The notes under the pieces were generated by a model, which saw only the letters and a program-made list of their open reading frames with translations, was not told the origin of the DNA and made no database searches. Positions 15,291-23,319 of a stretch of DNA of 37,560 nucleotides are shown piece after piece. How positions within the stretch are numbered: position 1 is the first letter of the stretch; each line of letters starts with the position of its first letter. The translations under genes and the position numbers were made by a program. The DNA comes from an uncultured Ruminococcus sp. (GTDB taxonomy: Bacteria > Bacillota > Clostridia > Oscillospirales > Ruminococcaceae): assembly GCA_902780695.1 (NCBI GenBank), contig CACZGM010000027.1, forward strand, positions 1 through 37,560, given 5' to 3'.

Positions 15291-17276
15291 ATGAAAATCA
15301 AAGCATCAATTCTGACACGTATCGCGCTGCTTCTCCTGACTTCAATCATACTCTCGTCAGCGGCAGTGCTTATTTTCAGCTACAACTATATAATGAAAAC
15401 TGCCGAAGTACAGAGTCACGACATATCCACCGTGGCTGCCGCTGCCGCTCTGATCGCGATAGAATCGGGAGAGGGTCTTGATGCCATGTATTACGACGAA
15501 GAATTCCGCGAGCAGGTGCGTCAGTCATTTCGTTCTATATGCAAAAAAGCTACCCTCAGGTATCTGTATCTTTATACGGTCGGCGATGACGGATACAGGC
15601 ATTACATAATATGCGCAGCAGATAGCGACGAGGACGATGAGCGGGTAAAGATAGATTTCGGATTAGACTCCATACACCGGACATCGCTTTATCAGGCTGA
15701 GAAAAATGTTCTGAACGGAAACACAGAAAATAATTATGAGATAATCATTAACGAATACGGGTGGGTATGTACTACCATCACACCCATTTATGACAGCGAA
15801 AACAGGATCATTGCCCTGATCGGCGCAGACGACTCGATAGAAGATGTCCGCAGAATCGCGACGCGCAACCTGGTAAATATACTGCTGTTCGGTTTCCTGA
15901 TCTTCTCCCTCACCTTTGTAGTTGCTCTTATGCTTATAAGGTATTCCGTAACGCGCCCGATAATTGCACTGTCGCAGCAGATGAGAAACTTTGCCGCCGA
16001 CAGGAAGGTAATCACCGGTACCCGAAAGCGAAAAACGATATACCGTGATGAGGTCACCGACATTGAGAATGCCTTTGAAAAGATGACCATAGATATCAAC
16101 AGCTATGTAAGCGATATAGAGACCCTGACAAGGGAGCGTTTCTATACCCAGACACAGCTTGATGTGGCAATGAAGATCCAGAGCGGTATCGTTCCGCGGG
16201 AATACGCGCTGTCAGACGACAGGTTTGATGTATTCGGGTGCATGATCGCCGCGAAGTCTGTCGGCGGGGATTTCTACGATATCTTCCGTCTTGATAACGG
16301 ACATCTGGCTGTCATTGTGGGCGATATTTCGGATAAAGGTATTTCCGCGGCTATGTTCATGGCAATGGTAAAAACAAACATAAGGGAGAAACTGAAAGCG
16401 GGACGCAGGCTTGCAGAAACCCTCAATCTTGTCAACAATGAGCTGTGTGTTTCAAACCCCGGAAATATGTTCGCGACTGTTTTTGCGCTGACGCTCGATC
16501 CGGAAACCGGTATCGTCACTTATGCGAACGCGGGTCACGAACCTCCTCTGCTTCCGGGAAAGGATCCTTCATATCTCCGGATAAGGCAGAATATCGCCAT
16601 AGGGCTTTTTGAGGACTCGGATATCGTTGAAGAAAAGCTCGTACTGCATGACGGGGAGGGCATCTTACTTTATACGGACGGCATAACCGAGGCGATAAAC
16701 ACCGATAAGCAGCAGTACGGCAGTGACAGACTAAAAGAAGCGGTTCTCCGCAGATATATGGAGGCTCCCCACTGCTATGACGCAAAGGCGCTTGCAGATG
16801 ACGTTATCGCCGATGTCGGCGCTTTCACCGGCGAAGCAGAGCAGTTTGACGATATCACCTGTCTCGCGGTCATCTATAAAGACCCCGGATATGATACAAC
16901 GATGCTTACTCCCGACCTCAGCTCCTTTGAGACAGTAAAAAACACCATACTGTCATGTCTGGGTGAAAGCAACCATACAAAGAACATTATCCTCGCCTGC
17001 GATGAGATCTTCGCAAATATCGTGGATTATTCGGGCGCAGACAGTATCAGCTTCGGCAGTAAACTCTGCGGGAACACATGGATGATCACATATACCGACA
17101 ACGGCACAGAGTTTGATCCGGTAAGTGCCAAGCTGGATGATCCGGAATTTGAAAAAATGGATCAGGGCGGAATGGGCGTGATATTTGCGCGCAGGAAATC
17201 AAAAGAAATGATCTACAGCCGCATCAACGGCAGAAACGTGCTGACAATGGTATTTGACACGGGCAAGATCAGATGA
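15291..17276 (+). CDS. Sensor-HAMP-SpoIIE phosphatase fused to an RsbW-like HATPase
   Basis: 661 residues. TM1 at about 8-32; an extracytoplasmic sensor (Cache-like) to about 190; TM2 at about 195-217; a HAMP segment (RYSVTRPIIALSQQM onward). The PP2C/SpoIIE domain spans about 290-510: GGDFYD and GDISDKG are metal-binding aspartate motifs, with NAGHEPPLL and LYTDGITEA. The final roughly 130 residues form an RsbW/SpoIIAB-type ATPase fold (CDEIFANIVDYS, YTDNGTEFDP, GGMGVIFA). Proteins of this type signal through dephosphorylation, and possibly phosphorylation, of STAS-domain antagonists in partner-switching systems. No STAS protein or sigma factor is encoded nearby. No Shine-Dalgarno is visible before the ATG and a hairpin adjoins it, so translation may be controlled. 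Confidence 0.88.
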   Translation: MKIKASILTRIALLLLTSIILSSAAVLIFSYNYIMKTAEVQSHDISTVAAAAALIAIESGEGLDAMYYDEEFREQVRQSFRSICKKATLRYLYLYTVGDDGYRHYIICAADSDEDDERVKIDFGLDSIHRTSLYQAEKNVLNGNTENNYEIIINEYGWVCTTITPIYDSENRIIALIGADDSIEDVRRIATRNLVNILLFGFLIFSLTFVVALMLIRYSVTRPIIALSQQMRNFAADRKVITGTRKRKTIYRDEVTDIENAFEKMTIDINSYVSDIETLTRERFYTQTQLDVAMKIQSGIVPREYALSDDRFDVFGCMIAAKSVGGDFYDIFRLDNGHLAVIVGDISDKGISAAMFMAMVKTNIREKLKAGRRLAETLNLVNNELCVSNPGNMFATVFALTLDPETGIVTYANAGHEPPLLPGKDPSYLRIRQNIAIGLFEDSDIVEEKLVLHDGEGILLYTDGITEAINTDKQQYGSDRLKEAVLRRYMEAPHCYDAKALADDVIADVGAFTGEAEQFDDITCLAVIYKDPGYDTTMLTPDLSSFETVKNTILSCLGESNHTKNIILACDEIFANIVDYSGADSISFGSKLCGNTWMITYTDNGTEFDPVSAKLDDPEFEKMDQGGMGVIFARRKSKEMIYSRINGRNVLTMVFDTGKIR

Positions 17277-17314
17277 TGTCCGGGAAAGGATTTCCGCAAA
17301 TACGATATTCCGAT

Positions 17315-17351
17315 AAAAAACCGGCTGTCTGCTAAAACTGCAGACGGCCGG
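17315..17351 (-). terminator. Terminator of the AbrB-glycosyltransferase operon
   Basis: CCGGCTGTCTGC (17321-17332) and GCAGACGGCCGG (17340-17351) pair with one wobble. On the minus strand the stem is followed by a six-T run (A6 at 17315-17320). It may also stop the SpoIIE transcript. Confidence 0.8.
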
Positions 17352-17449
17352 TGTGCTTATATATCCTTACAGTGACGCCGTTTTCCGGAGCGTTATTTTA
17401 GGCAGATATGCCCAATATCCTGTCCGGCAGATACGCGGACAACGCATAT

Positions 17450-18838
17450 CTACCGGATCGTTTTCTTTATCAGCTGTTTGTAGCGAATGTTCTGATAAAG
17501 ATTTTTTATCGGAGCGGAAAGCAGAACCGCCGCGGCAATATATATCCACAGGAATCCGATATCGATGAACCGGAACAGTACAAATGCCGCACCGATCACG
17601 ATAATATTGTAAAGGATCTGCTCCGCGATCACCGACCTGTTCAGCTTTTTTATCACGTCTTTTCCGTCCGTGGGATTAGGCGCATTCTCGATGTGATCCG
17701 CTGCGCCCTTCGCTCCCGGACAGCTCCGGAAATCTTTGCAGCACTCCTCCGCCGCCTTTGCGTAAGCGCTGCTGCCGAGTATCTTCAATACCGCTGCCCT
17801 TATACCCTCGGTGCTGTCATCCTTCAGCAGCTCACCCGCACCGATCTCCGTCACGCGTCTTGCGACTGCCTGCTGCTCGTTCGTCTGCGGATACAGCACC
17901 ATGGGAGCCGCCATATACAGGCTCTCGGACACGCTGTTCATGCCGCAGTGCGTGATAAAAACGCTCGTCTTTGAAAGAACGTCAAGCTGATCGACATAGG
18001 GAAATACCTTAACATTGCCGGGCAGCTCACCAAGCCGGCTCTGATCCATAGCCTTACCGCAGGAAATGATCACATCGACCGGCTCGTTCTTCAGCGCTTC
18101 GATACACTTGCCGTAGAAGTCCGGGCGGTCATTGATAACAGTTCCCATTGAGATGTAAACAAGCGGGCGCTGCTGTTTATCCGGCTGCTTATCGGAGAAC
18201 ACCGAGGGTCCCACAAATGCGTAAAGATCGGAAAAACTCTCGGAACAGGGCTGAAATTTCTTTGAAGTGTAAACAACAGAATCCGTGGAGTTGTCGCTCT
18301 GCACAAGGGACAGGAATCCCTTCGCTTCAAAGCCGAAGTCTTTCAGCTTCCTGAATTCCTTCTGCACCTTAGGCAGCCCGAAAATAAGCCCTGCAATCTC
18401 CTTCGGGCTGTTCTTCATGTACTGTGACGACATCTGATTGAACGCGAACGTGCTTGTCGATACGACCAGCGGAACGTGATATTTCCACGCGCTGAGCTTT
18501 CCCCAGAAGCAGGCGGAATCGGAGTACACAACATCGGGGCTGAACGATCTGAACTCGCTGTCAAGGAAGTCGGTCATACCGATAGTTATGCGGATATCCT
18601 GAATTGACATCTCGGTAGTCGAGACATTTTTCATATTTTCCTCTTCCTGTTTGCTCAGAGCGGGCAGAAAGCGGTCGCAGGAAATGTATTCCGCGCCTGT
18701 CGGAACTATTTTCTCCCTGAATTCGTCAAACGAATAGAACCTGACCGTGTCTCCGCGTGAAACAAGCTCCTTCACAACGGGCAGTATCGGGTTTGTATGC
18801 CCGTGTGCGGGAATACAAAATACAGCAATTTTCTTCAT
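17450..18838 (-). CDS. GT1-family glycosyltransferase with C-terminal membrane hairpin
   Basis: 462 residues. A GT-B glycosyltransferase of the macrolide/UDP-glucuronosyl type. The N-terminal acceptor-binding half starts MKKIAVFCIPAHGHTNP; the nucleotide-sugar half holds THCGMNSVSESLYMAAPMV and PQTNEQQAVARRV. Such enzymes move a sugar from a UDP/TDP donor to lipids, sterols or macrolides. About 60 extra C-terminal residues carry two predicted membrane helices (about 408-424 and 427-442) and a basic tail, which is not usual for soluble GT1 enzymes and points to a membrane-embedded acceptor such as a lipid. The ATG overlaps the AbrB stop by 4 bp. Confidence 0.88.
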   Translation of the reverse strand: MKKIAVFCIPAHGHTNPILPVVKELVSRGDTVRFYSFDEFREKIVPTGAEYISCDRFLPALSKQEEENMKNVSTTEMSIQDIRITIGMTDFLDSEFRSFSPDVVYSDSACFWGKLSAWKYHVPLVVSTSTFAFNQMSSQYMKNSPKEIAGLIFGLPKVQKEFRKLKDFGFEAKGFLSLVQSDNSTDSVVYTSKKFQPCSESFSDLYAFVGPSVFSDKQPDKQQRPLVYISMGTVINDRPDFYGKCIEALKNEPVDVIISCGKAMDQSRLGELPGNVKVFPYVDQLDVLSKTSVFITHCGMNSVSESLYMAAPMVLYPQTNEQQAVARRVTEIGAGELLKDDSTEGIRAAVLKILGSSAYAKAAEECCKDFRSCPGAKGAADHIENAPNPTDGKDVIKKLNRSVIAEQILYNIIVIGAAFVLFRFIDIGFLWIYIAAAVLLSAPIKNLYQNIRYKQLIKKTIR

Positions 18839-19050
18839 CTGTCTTCATCCTCCGCCGGCATAGCCACATCAAAAAGATGATTGAACGTGTTCTTCGGCGG
18901 GATAGCGATACCGCGCTTTTCATCACCGAGAAGTATGATCGTATCACCCGGCTTTATGCCGAATAAGTCACGCGCCTGTTTAGGTATAACGATCTGTCCC
19001 TTTTCACCGACCGTAGCGGTCCACACATATTTTCCTTTTAGTGTTCCCAT
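18835..19050 (-). CDS. AbrB/SpoVT-type transcriptional regulator
   Basis: 71 residues. The swapped-hairpin AbrB fold is evident at residues 10-50 (WTATVGEKGQIVIPKQARD, then FGIKPGDTIILLGD). AbrB-type proteins bind A/T-rich DNA as transition-state or growth regulators; MazE-type antitoxins share the fold, but no toxin gene is adjacent. TAGGAG lies 9 nt before the ATG. It is translationally coupled to the glycosyltransferase, so it likely controls its own operon. An imperfect inverted repeat (AAGTATG...TATAACTT) at about 19065-19084, between promoter and start, is a possible operator. Confidence 0.85.
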   Translation of the reverse strand: MGTLKGKYVWTATVGEKGQIVIPKQARDLFGIKPGDTIILLGDEKRGIAIPPKNTFNHLFDVAMPAEDEDR

Positions 19051-19085
19051 GGCAACTTCTCCTACAAGTATGATTTGTATAACTT

Positions 19086-19114
19086 ATTATACCGCATTTA
19101 TTTCTGTTTGTCAA
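19086..19114 (-). promoter_or_regulatory. Promoter of the AbrB-glycosyltransferase operon
   Basis: On the minus strand: TTGACA (as TGTCAA, 19109-19114), a 17-bp spacer and TATAAT (as ATTATA, 19086-19091). This is a full consensus promoter. Confidence 0.85.
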
Positions 19115-19521
19115 GAGCTTTTTCCATATTTTACAGATAAATTGTGCAAACTGTTATATCATATCACATCTGAAAAATCAATAATTTTATATGCGGTTTA
19201 GTTTCTCAAACCAATATTTTTTACGATAAGAGACGGCGATTTCCGGGTATGGCTGTTTGCCGGGTCTGTGCGCACTGTACAGCCGAAGGCAAAAGCGAGA
19301 AAGTCTGACCGTTTACGCAAGCCCTGCCGGAAAAATTACTTTTTGACAGATACAGAGCCTTTACAACGGCCCTTATGTATGATATAATAAATATGTAAGC
19401 TGTAAAACAAACTTACGGCGGAGACCTTCCCCGATGTCAGACATCGGGAAGGAATATTCACACCGGAATATAAATTTGTGATAAGATCGGTATCACAAAT
19501 ACAAACACACAGAGGTGCAAC
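19115..19521 (+). other. Intergenic region and leader before the Gfo/Idh/MocA gene
   Basis: No gene seen. 19115-19359 is mostly A/T-rich and featureless. A promoter lies at 19360-19388. The leader has a hairpin at about 19424-19453 (CTTCCCCGATGT and ACATCGGGAAGG) without a T run. A perfect inverted repeat follows, ATTTGTGATA (19474-19483) and TATCACAAAT (19491-19500), immediately before the binding site AGAGGTG. Confidence 0.65.
19360..19388 (+). promoter_or_regulatory. Promoter of the Gfo/Idh/MocA gene
   Basis: TTTACA (19360-19365), a 17-bp spacer and TATAAT (19383-19388). Confidence 0.75.
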
Positions 19522-20496
19522 ATGAACATAGGTATTTTAGGTGCAGGCAATATCGCGGTATCAATGGCAAGAACGGTCAGTGGAATGAAAGATACGGAAT
19601 GTTACGCGATAGCGTCCAGAACTCTCGCAAAAGCGGAGAAATTTGCCGCGGATCATGGTTTCAGAAAAGCATACGGCAGTTATGAGGAGCTCGTCAGAGA
19701 CAGCAATGTCGATCTCGTTTACATAGCCACACCTCACTCGGAACATTACGAAAATGCACTGCTGTGCATAAACAACGGCAAGCCTGTTCTTTGTGAGAAA
19801 GCATTCACGGTAAACGCAGGAGAGGCTGAAAAGCTGAAAAAGGCGGCTGCCGAAAAGAAGGTATTTGTCACCGAGGCAATGTGGACGAGATATATGCCTT
19901 CACGGAAGCTGATAGACGATCTTCTTGCCGGCGGCATCATCGGGAAAGTTGATACGCTTACAGCAAATCTTTCGTATGTCATACATCAGAACAAGCGTCT
20001 TACAGACCCTGCACTTGCGGGCGGCGCGCTGCTTGATGTTGGAGTGTATGGGATAAACTTTGCTCTTATGCACTTCGGTAAGGATATAGAGCGCATAGAT
20101 TCATCGGCAGTAATGACAGACACAGGCGTTGACGGCAGAGAGTCAATAACCGTGCGGTACAGGGACGGACGCATTGCCGTGCTCACTCACGGGATGTTCT
20201 CGCGTTCCGACAGGAAAGGCATATTCTACGGAGACAAGGGATATATCGTAGTTGAGAATATCAATGACCCTTACGAGATAAATGTATATGATACAAATGA
20301 TGTGCTGATAAAGCACATTGATGTTCCCGAACAGATAACCGGTTATGAGTATCAGGTATATGAAAGCCTTGACTGCATAAAAAAGGGACTGACCGAAAGC
20401 ATATCCATGCCTCTCGACGAATCCATATTCATGATGAAAATTATGGACAGTATAAGAAAAGACTGGGGGCTCGTTTACCCGAAAGAAAGACAATGA
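19522..20496 (+). CDS. Gfo/Idh/MocA-family oxidoreductase
   Basis: 324 residues. The N-terminal Rossmann domain begins with GILGAGNIA (residues 4-12) for NAD(P) binding. YIATPHSEHY and CEKAFTV follow; the Lys of the EK motif is the family catalytic/binding residue (EKP in most members, EKA here). The C-terminal dimerisation domain has GGALLDVGVYGINFA. The closest subtype by pattern is the dihydrodiol-dehydrogenase-like group, acting on sugars or small cyclic alcohols; the substrate is unknown. AGAGGTG precedes the ATG. The leader carries two strong inverted repeats, which suggests regulation. A terminator follows. Confidence 0.87.
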   Translation: MNIGILGAGNIAVSMARTVSGMKDTECYAIASRTLAKAEKFAADHGFRKAYGSYEELVRDSNVDLVYIATPHSEHYENALLCINNGKPVLCEKAFTVNAGEAEKLKKAAAEKKVFVTEAMWTRYMPSRKLIDDLLAGGIIGKVDTLTANLSYVIHQNKRLTDPALAGGALLDVGVYGINFALMHFGKDIERIDSSAVMTDTGVDGRESITVRYRDGRIAVLTHGMFSRSDRKGIFYGDKGYIVVENINDPYEINVYDTNDVLIKHIDVPEQITGYEYQVYESLDCIKKGLTESISMPLDESIFMMKIMDSIRKDWGLVYPKERQ

Positions 20497-20544
20497 CCGC
20501 AGAATGTGCGGGAAAATGCCGCGCTTGATCCGTTTATTTAAAAT

Positions 20545-20587
20545 TAACCGGGCTTCCCGTTATGAGAAACCCGGTTATTGTTTTGTT
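20545..20587 (+). terminator. Terminator after the Gfo/Idh/MocA gene
   Basis: TAACCGGG (20545-20552) and CCCGGTTA (20570-20577) pair, followed by TTGTTTTGTTTT. Confidence 0.8.
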
Positions 20588-20656
20588 TTATCGGAAATGC
20601 TCTGTGGGAAGATAACAAGACGCTGTCATTATATGTGCCGTTATCTGTTTCTTCTA

Positions 20657-22753
20657 TCAGCTTCTCTGCTCACCGATAAGCACAGCCGTTGAACGCGCAC
20701 CGAGAGTTATACCCGATGTATCGTCAAGCATTATCTCTTTTCCCGCGTCTGTCGATACGCCGTAGGCTTCAAACGCGAGCCGCCATTCACAGCCCTCGGG
20801 AATTACAGGCAGTTCAAAACGATGCTCCTCCCAGTGCGTATTCACCGCGACATAGATGAAGCAGTCCCGTTTCGTGCCGTATTTCTCATGATCTTCGGCA
20901 TACATATACGCGAAGCAAAGCCCCGGACTCGTCTCGTCAATATCCCATGAGTTCGTACCGTGGAACGACAGCTCTGGATAGCCTGTACCGTTGTATCCGG
21001 AATCGTATGAAGCGGCGGTAAGTACAGGGTGCGTCTTTCGCAGTGAAATGAGCCGTCTTGCATAGTCGAACAGGTCCTTGTTCTTTTTGAGATACGTCCA
21101 GTCGAGCCACGATATCTCGTTGTCCTGGCAATAGGCGTTGTTGTTGCCCCACTGCGTATTGGCAAATTCGTCGCCGGACAGCAGCATAGGTATCCCTCTG
21201 CTTGTAAGCAGTATCGTGAGCATATTCTTCATCTGCCGGAAACGCAGAGCGTTTATCTCCGGATCATCGGTCTCGCCTTCCGTACCGCAGTTCCAGCTGC
21301 AATTGTCGCTGCAGCCGTCGCGGTTATCCTCTCCGTTCGCCTCGTTGTGCTTTTCGTTGTACGAAACGAGGTCATAAAGCGTGAAGCCGTCATGGCAGGT
21401 GACAAAATTTATTGAAGCCACGGGACCGCGGTCTCCGTACATATCGTCCGAACCGCGTATGCGCCGGTACAGCTCCGGAGCACATTCTGCGCCGCCCTTT
21501 ATGAACCGGCGCAGACAGTCACGGTACTTTCCGTTCCATTCCGACCAGCGTCCGAAGGCGGGAAAACTCCCGACCTGGTACAATCCGCCCGCGTCCCATG
21601 CTTCAGCGATAAGTATGCTCTTTCCGAGCACCGCGTCATGCGCTATGCTGTCCAGCAAAGGCGGATTGATCATCGGCGTTCCGTCCTCGTCCCGCGAAAG
21701 TATCGACGCAAGATCGAACCTGAACCCGTCAACGTGGTATGCCGATACCCAGTACCGCAGACAGTCAAGCACAACGTTGCGCACCACGGGATTGTTGCAG
21801 TTCATCGTGTTGCCGCAGCCGCTGAAATTCAGGTAATGTCCGTCGGGTGTGAGCAGATAGTATGTGCGGTTGTCTATGCCGCGGTAGGAGATATACGGAC
21901 CTTTCTCGTTCCCTTCGGCGGTATGGTTGAACACAACATCGAGAATGACTTCAATGCCGTTCTTATGCAGTGTTCTTATCATGCTTTTCAGCTCGTCGGC
22001 TTCCATTCCGAAAGAGGCTGTCGCGGCATATCCGGCTTTCGGAGCAAAGAAATCCACCGTGGAATAGCCCCAGTAATTCAGCAGTCTTCCGCTGTCCGTT
22101 TCCCGCGAGTTCTCAAATTCGTCGAATTCGAAGATCGGCATAAGCTCTATGCAGTTCACGCCCAGCTTCTTGAGATAAGGTATCTTCTCCTTGACACCGG
22201 TGTAAGTACCGTTGTATCTCACACCGCTGTTGCTGTTCTCGGTAAACGAGCGGATATGCATTTCGTAGATGATGAGCTCGTTCTGCGCTATCTCAGGCTG
22301 CTTGTCGCCCTCCCAGTCGTAATCCTCGCGGATTATCTGCCCGCGGTGACGGAACTGCCTTGAATAGTCCGGTTCCCTGCCCCAGACCGACTGTCCGGAT
22401 ACCGACTTTGCGTACGGGTCGAGCAGCACCCTGTTCCTGTCAAAGCACAGTCCCCTTTCGGGCGCGTACTCCCCGTCAAAGCGATAGCCGTACTCTGTGG
22501 TCTCGATCTGCAAGCCGAACACCATCATCGTATAGACATTGCCTATGCGGAATTCATCGTGGAAAGGTATCTCTGCAAAGGGCTCCTCCTGCCCGTGATG
22601 ATAAAGTACGAGCGTGCAGCCGGTCGCTTCCTTTGAAAAGATGCTGAAATTAACGCCGTCCTCGATTATGAACGCGCCGAACGGAAATACACGCCCCATG
22701 CAGTACTCAATATTGCCTGTTTTGTGTGTCGGAAAGTTATCTATAAGTTTCAT
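20657..22753 (-). CDS. glgX: Glycogen debranching enzyme (GH13, GlgX/isoamylase type)
   Basis: 698 residues, normal for the GlgX/isoamylase group. An N-terminal CBM48-like domain (about 20-110) precedes the GH13 barrel: LDVVFNH (271-277), nucleophile D347 in DGFRFDLAS, acid/base E384 in LIAEAWDAGG and transition-state D455 in TCHDGF. GDEFANTQWGNNNAYCQD is characteristic of the family. It hydrolyses alpha-1,6 branches of glycogen or limit dextrins in the cytoplasm. The gene is monocistronic, with no other glycogen genes nearby. It starts with ATG after a weak GGGGTG. Its roughly 300-nt leader is almost entirely a repeat element with long inverted ends. Confidence 0.92.
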   Translation of the reverse strand: MKLIDNFPTHKTGNIEYCMGRVFPFGAFIIEDGVNFSIFSKEATGCTLVLYHHGQEEPFAEIPFHDEFRIGNVYTMMVFGLQIETTEYGYRFDGEYAPERGLCFDRNRVLLDPYAKSVSGQSVWGREPDYSRQFRHRGQIIREDYDWEGDKQPEIAQNELIIYEMHIRSFTENSNSGVRYNGTYTGVKEKIPYLKKLGVNCIELMPIFEFDEFENSRETDSGRLLNYWGYSTVDFFAPKAGYAATASFGMEADELKSMIRTLHKNGIEVILDVVFNHTAEGNEKGPYISYRGIDNRTYYLLTPDGHYLNFSGCGNTMNCNNPVVRNVVLDCLRYWVSAYHVDGFRFDLASILSRDEDGTPMINPPLLDSIAHDAVLGKSILIAEAWDAGGLYQVGSFPAFGRWSEWNGKYRDCLRRFIKGGAECAPELYRRIRGSDDMYGDRGPVASINFVTCHDGFTLYDLVSYNEKHNEANGEDNRDGCSDNCSWNCGTEGETDDPEINALRFRQMKNMLTILLTSRGIPMLLSGDEFANTQWGNNNAYCQDNEISWLDWTYLKKNKDLFDYARRLISLRKTHPVLTAASYDSGYNGTGYPELSFHGTNSWDIDETSPGLCFAYMYAEDHEKYGTKRDCFIYVAVNTHWEEHRFELPVIPEGCEWRLAFEAYGVSTDAGKEIMLDDTSGITLGARSTAVLIGEQRS

Positions 22754-22837
22754 ACGGTCACCCCGCTTATCTGTGCCAATCGTCCTGCCGTGCTGTTGTT
22801 CCGGTGCTCTGTAAGCAGTAACGATACATTGACTTTA

Positions 22838-23055
22838 GGCTATACCGCACAAAGAGCGTGCGTAGATTACGCAGTCAGATTTTTCGTCAGATTGGCTAAA
22901 TTGGACGCAGGTGTCTCCCCGGACGCGGGGAGGTGGCGGCTTGCCGCCAGAGGGGCTGACCGACAGACATTGCTGGCGCAAGTCAAGGATAATTTAGTCA
23001 AGATGACGGAATAATATGCAAGCAAGCTGCGTGCGCCTATTTGCGCGGTATTGCC
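22838..23055 (-). mobile_element. 218-bp element with inverted ends (MITE-like) forming the glgX leader
   Basis: The left end GGCTATACCGCACAAAGAG and the right end (reverse complement GGCAATACCGCGCAAATAG) match at 16 of 19 positions and extend to about 30 bp with a gap. TTTA flanks both sides (22834-22837 and 23056-23059), as in a target duplication. The interior holds two GC palindromes (CTCCCC/GGGGAG, TGGCGGC/GCCGCCA) and a 22-bp segment (22947-22968) also found at 37373-37394. No ORF is present. Related end sequences occur in the leaders of the SpoIIE and GGDEF-like genes. In all three cases the GGTATWGCC end is nearest the start codon, so a structured leader RNA is an alternative reading. 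Confidence 0.6.
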
Positions 23056-23058
23056 TTT

Positions 23059-23087
23059 ATTATATCAAACATCAAACTATTATTCAA
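23059..23087 (-). promoter_or_regulatory. Promoter of glgX, abutting the element end
   Basis: On the minus strand: TTGAAT (as ATTCAA, 23082-23087), a 17-bp spacer and TATAAT (as ATTATA, 23059-23064). The predicted start falls within the first bases of the 218-bp element, so the element is transcribed as the leader. Confidence 0.7.
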
Positions 23088-23183
23088 TAGTAATTTAAGG
23101 GAAAATAAACGCGATAAATTGTAGGTTATAACCAATTGTGCTCCGTTCACCGCCCGCACCGGGCGTACAGGTCCGGCTGAAAG

Positions 23184-23212
23184 TTGACAACCGGTGCTGC
23201 CCGTGGTATAAT
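23184..23212 (+). promoter_or_regulatory. Promoter of the SDR-acyltransferase pair
   Basis: TTGACA (23184-23189), a 17-bp spacer and TATAAT (23207-23212). Confidence 0.85.
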
Positions 23213-23319
23213 ACAAAAGGTCTTATACTCCGACAAATATATATCGGAATGCCGTAAAAAACGCGCTGGCGGAGTGAGGAATTATTGTTTAGCTACGGAA
23301 GGGAAAGGCGGTACTTTAT

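Larger units (their letters stand above)
22754..23319. other. Divergent intergenic region between glgX and the SDR gene
   Basis: Contains the glgX leader with the 218-bp element, the glgX promoter at its right edge, and then the SDR promoter at 23184-23212. Between the two promoters (about 23090-23183) no gene is visible. The SDR leader of about 100 nt has no obvious structure. Confidence 0.6.

Noticed and set aside
18835-19050. MazE-type antitoxin of a toxin-antitoxin pair
   Set aside because: The adjacent gene is a full-length glycosyltransferase and no toxin-sized gene is present.
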